27,635 bases of DNA from an uncultured Ignavibacteriota bacterium (GTDB taxonomy: Bacteria; Bacteroidota; Ignavibacteria; Tepidaquicellales; Tepidaquicellaceae). Positions 24,847 to 27,635 of the stretch are shown in pieces. Each line of letters opens with the position of its first letter. The stretch's first letter is position 1. The notes below the pieces were generated by a model, which did no database searches, was not told where the DNA came from, and worked only from the letters and a program-made list of their open reading frames with translations. The translations under genes were made by a program, and so were the position numbers. The stretch is from the NCBI GenBank assembly GCA_937983305.1, contig CALKAJ010000255.1, positions 1-27,635 of the forward strand, read 5' to 3'.

Positions 24847-26829
24847 ATGGCTAAAAACGGCAAAGAACAGGCGAATTCATACAGCGAAAAAGATATACAG
24901 GTTTTAAGCGGACTTGAACACGTACGCAAGAGACCTGCTATGTACATAGGCGATGTATCATCAAGAGGACTTCATCACCTTGTTTACGAGGTTGTTGACA
25001 ACAGTATAGATGAAGCTTTAGGAGGATATTGTGATAAAATTCAACTCGTAATCAACAAAGATAATTCTGTAAGCGTTGAAGATAATGGAAGAGGTATTCC
25101 TACGGGAATGCACCCGACAGAAAAGAAATCCGCACTTGAAGTTGTTATGACACAGCTTAATGCAGGCGGAAAATTCACAAGAGATACGTATAAAGTTTCC
25201 GGCGGACTTCACGGAGTCGGAGTTTCTGTTGTGAATGCTCTTAGTGAATGGCTTGAAGTTGAAGTATGCAGAGAAGGAAGTAAATTTTTTCAGAAGTATT
25301 TCAGGGGTATCGCAAAGTTACCTGTAAAGGAAACCGGCAAGGTTAAAAATAAAACCGGCACAAAAGTAATTTTTCTTGCGGATAAAGAAATTTTCAAAAC
25401 CATAACATACAAATATGAAACGATTGAAGACAGACTAAGAGAGCTTGCCTATCTGAATAAAGACGTAACAATTACAATAAAAGACGAAAGAAGCGAGAAA
25501 GCCAACGAATTCAAATTCAAGGGCGGATTGACAGACTTTGTTAAATATCTTGACGAAGACGAAAAATCAATTTCAGGAAAACCGATTTTTATTGAAGGCG
25601 AAAAAGATAATATAAAAATCGAAATTGCCTTCCAATATAACGAATCTTACAATGACAATATTTATACTTATGTAAATAATATTAATACGATTGAAGGCGG
25701 TACACACCTTGAAGGATTCAAGTCTGCTTTGACGAGGACATTGAATAACTACGGTATAAAGAACGGCATAATTAAGAGTGACAAAATTACATTAACAGGA
25801 GATGATTTCAGAGAAGGATTGACCTGTGTTATAAGCGTTAAAGTTCCTGAGCCGCAGTTTGAAGGGCAAACTAAAACCAAACTTGGAAATAGCGAAGTAA
25901 AAGGAATTGTTCAGTCTGTAACAGGTGAGCAGCTCGGAAACTTTCTTGAAGAAAATCCCGGTGTTTCAAAAAAAATAATTGAAAAATGTTTAAGAGCGGC
26001 AGAAGCAAGAGAAGCGGCAAGAAAAGCACGTGAATTAACAAGAAAGAAAACAGGCCTCGAAGGTATGTCAGGACTTCCCGGAAAACTTGCAGACTGCTCA
26101 ATTTCAGATCCCGCTCAAACCGAATTGTACCTCGTTGAGGGAGATTCTGCGGGCGGCTCGGCAAAACAGGGTAGGGACAGAAGATTTCAGGCAATACTTC
26201 CTCTCAAAGGAAAAATTCTAAATGTCGAGAAAGCAAGAATTAATAAGATTCTTGAGAATGATGAAATCAAAGCTATTATTACTGCTATCGGAGCAGGCAT
26301 CGGAAATTCCGATGAATTCGATTCCGATAAAGTGAGATACGGTAAAGTAATCTTAATGTGCGATGCTGACGTTGACGGCTCACACATCAGAACTTTATTA
26401 CTTACATTTTTCTACAGGCATATGAGAGAAATTATTGATACAGGAAAATTATATATTGCTCAACCGCCACTTTACAAAATTAAAAAAGGTAAAACCGAAC
26501 TTTACGCTTATGACGAAGATGAAAGAGACGAAATTCTGAAATCAATGAAGATTGATAAGAAAAAAGTTGTAATGGTTGAAGACGAAAATACCGTGAATGT
26601 TGTATCAGAAACAAAAGCTGTTATTTCGAGATTTAAAGGTCTTGGAGAAATGAATCCGGAGCAGCTCTGGAGTACGACAATGAACCCTGAAACAAGAACA
26701 GTATTACAGGTTACCAATGAAAATGCGGCAGCTGCCGATAAGATATTCAGAATTCTTATGGGCGAAGAAGTTGAACCAAGAAGAAAATTCATTGAACAAC
26801 ACGCTAAATACGCTAATATAGATGCTTAA
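24847..26829 (+). CDS. gyrB: DNA gyrase subunit B
   Basis: The protein has 660 residues. The GHKL ATPase domain has EVVDNSIDEALGG, DNGRGIPTGMH and GGLHGVGVSVVNALSEW. The TOPRIM domain has EGDSAGGSAKQGRDRRFQAI and MCDADVDGSHIRTLLLTF. The C-terminal block FKGLGEMNPEQLW is present. With GyrA it introduces negative supercoils using ATP. It could in principle be a ParE-type topoisomerase IV subunit, but the position after recF-DUF721 and the MNPEQLWSTTMNPETR end favour GyrB. A rare AAGGAG lies at 24828-24833, 13 bases before the ATG. Overlaps the next gene by 8 bases. Confidence 0.95.
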   Translation: MAKNGKEQANSYSEKDIQVLSGLEHVRKRPAMYIGDVSSRGLHHLVYEVVDNSIDEALGGYCDKIQLVINKDNSVSVEDNGRGIPTGMHPTEKKSALEVVMTQLNAGGKFTRDTYKVSGGLHGVGVSVVNALSEWLEVEVCREGSKFFQKYFRGIAKLPVKETGKVKNKTGTKVIFLADKEIFKTITYKYETIEDRLRELAYLNKDVTITIKDERSEKANEFKFKGGLTDFVKYLDEDEKSISGKPIFIEGEKDNIKIEIAFQYNESYNDNIYTYVNNINTIEGGTHLEGFKSALTRTLNNYGIKNGIIKSDKITLTGDDFREGLTCVISVKVPEPQFEGQTKTKLGNSEVKGIVQSVTGEQLGNFLEENPGVSKKIIEKCLRAAEAREAARKARELTRKKTGLEGMSGLPGKLADCSISDPAQTELYLVEGDSAGGSAKQGRDRRFQAILPLKGKILNVEKARINKILENDEIKAIITAIGAGIGNSDEFDSDKVRYGKVILMCDADVDGSHIRTLLLTFFYRHMREIIDTGKLYIAQPPLYKIKKGKTELYAYDEDERDEILKSMKIDKKKVVMVEDENTVNVVSETKAVISRFKGLGEMNPEQLWSTTMNPETRTVLQVTNENAAAADKIFRILMGEEVEPRRKFIEQHAKYANIDA

Positions 26830-27535
26830 AAAACTTATAATAATATTTTTATTTTTAATTTTCACAGTGCCTTTATTTGCTCAAAGTACAAATACAAGAA
26901 TAGTTTCATTTGGCGAGCAAAGTAAAAACGGTTTATATTATTCCTTTTCGGCAGGTATGGGAATTTCTTACGGCAATAATCCGGATTTGATTTCTTATAT
27001 CGGGTATGAACTTCCTAATTACAATAATCTTTCGGACGCGAGAAAACTTTCGGAATATGGAACAGGACTCAGTTTTTTTATTGCAGGTGAAAAGCAGATT
27101 GCAAAAAACTTTTCGCTCAAGCTTGATTATAATTATCTGATAAAATCAAATAATCTTACCGAGTACCCAAATTATGATTTCACTACATACAGTCATAATT
27201 TTTTACTGACAGGATATTATTTAATTCCCGGAGATTACTTCTTTCTGAAATTCGGTGCCGGTGCCGGTCCTGTTTTTTATTCGTTTAACGAAAAAATTTT
27301 TACAAACGAAACCTCATATAACTCAACAGGAGCAGAGATAAAATTAGATGCTGTTTTAAATGTCCAGATTGCAAAATCAGTTGCAACTTATTTTGGCGTC
27401 TTTGCTTTTAAGAATTTTTCTCCACCGCTGAAAGATTCCGGAGGAAATAAACTTCTTAACAGAGCAGGAGGTGATGTTTCGCCCGGGTCGCAAGGTGTTG
27501 GTTTAAGACTTGGAATTGAAGTTGTTTTATTTTAA
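26822..27535 (+). CDS. outer-membrane beta-barrel protein, family not recognised
   Basis: The 237-residue protein has a signal peptide (residues 1-20, LKKLIIIFLFLIFTVPLFAQ). The rest is amphipathic strands with aromatic girdles (LYYSFSAGMGISYG, NFSLKLDYNYLIKS, YFFLKFGAGAGPVFYSF) and a C-terminal Val-Val-Leu-Phe end, typical of small outer-membrane porin-like barrels. It overlaps gyrB by 8 bases in another frame and is thus probably translated from the same message. Confidence 0.75.
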   Translation: MLKKLIIIFLFLIFTVPLFAQSTNTRIVSFGEQSKNGLYYSFSAGMGISYGNNPDLISYIGYELPNYNNLSDARKLSEYGTGLSFFIAGEKQIAKNFSLKLDYNYLIKSNNLTEYPNYDFTTYSHNFLLTGYYLIPGDYFFLKFGAGAGPVFYSFNEKIFTNETSYNSTGAEIKLDAVLNVQIAKSVATYFGVFAFKNFSPPLKDSGGNKLLNRAGGDVSPGSQGVGLRLGIEVVLF

Positions 27536-27546
27536 TATATTATATT

Positions 27547-27587
27547 ATGGAAGAAATAATACAGGCAATAGTTTTCGGAATAATTCA
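27547..27587 (+). CDS. uppP: undecaprenyl-diphosphatase, first about 14 codons (cut by adapter)
   Basis: The frame MEEIIQAIVFGIIQ matches the N-terminus of UppP (BacA), normally 'MeeiiqAiilGiiQGlTEFLP', which dephosphorylates undecaprenyl diphosphate in cell-wall synthesis. The gene is lost after this point because the contig continues into sequencing-adapter sequence. The call rests on about 14 residues, but the match to this conserved start is good. Confidence 0.7.
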
Positions 27588-27635
27588 AGATCGGAAGAGC
27601 ACACGTCTGAACTCCAGTCACGAATCACCATCTCG
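27588..27635 (+). other. Illumina TruSeq adapter plus index (assembly artefact)
   Basis: From 27588 the sequence is the TruSeq adapter: AGATCGGAAGAGC, then ACACGTCTGAACTCC and AGTCAC, to 27621. It continues with an 8-base index GAATCACC (27622-27629) and ATCTCG, the beginning of the adapter's next segment. It is not genomic DNA and should be trimmed. Confidence 0.98.

Overview
This is an AT-rich stretch of about 27.6 kb. Most genes lack a recognisable Shine-Dalgarno sequence, outer-membrane and exported proteins are numerous, and there are two large exported proteins with a type IX secretion (T9SS) type A C-terminal sorting domain of the 'SLEQNYPNPFNP' form. That sorting-domain wording, plus DUF4835, PorV/PorQ-like and DUF5916 proteins, points to the Bacteroidota/Chlorobi group, most likely an Ignavibacteria-type organism. 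This assignment is inference from protein families, not a phylogeny. The window looks like a metagenomic or draft contig. Its last 48 bases are an Illumina TruSeq adapter with index, so the right end is an artefact, and the last biological gene (uppP) is cut after about 14 codons.

Layout. 1-4572: a partial PorV/PorQ-like outer-membrane gene on the minus strand, diverging from a plus-strand run of PorD-like DUF4835, an alpha/beta hydrolase, an unknown 184-aa protein and an FG-GAP/VCBS-repeat T9SS cargo. 4573-7070: two repeat-rich gaps around a second T9SS cargo, a seven-repeat beta-propeller. They hold 48-bp hairpin units, a 27-bp palindrome, and a near-identical copy of the sorting-domain 3' end with its downstream hairpin. 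7071-9870: a Phd/RelE-type toxin-antitoxin pair, a small lipoprotein that resembles a core-deleted class D beta-lactamase fold, and adenine deaminase. 14641-9867 (minus strand): three envelope genes (repeat-rich surface protein, DUF3943, DUF5916). 14845-17885: a HIT-family protein and leucyl-tRNA synthetase, with mscS converging on leuS. 18788-21687: der and a ComM-like AAA protein. 21806-26829: the replication cluster dnaN, recF, DUF721 (DciA-like) and gyrB, followed by a small outer-membrane barrel and the cut uppP.

Working relations. The PorV/PorQ-like and DUF4835 proteins fit the export apparatus that would handle the two sorting-domain cargoes nearby. The dnaN-recF-DUF721-gyrB order is the usual replication cluster, but dnaA is not directly upstream; the ComM-like gene takes that place. 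The most striking signals are (1) a 27-bp palindromic element sitting in frame as nine codons inside a T9SS sorting domain, with sister copies in a nearby intergenic array; (2) a sorting-domain-plus-hairpin cassette shared by two otherwise unrelated genes; (3) a roughly 100-residue insertion in domain I of the sliding clamp; and (4) the beta-lactamase-like lipoprotein without catalytic motifs.
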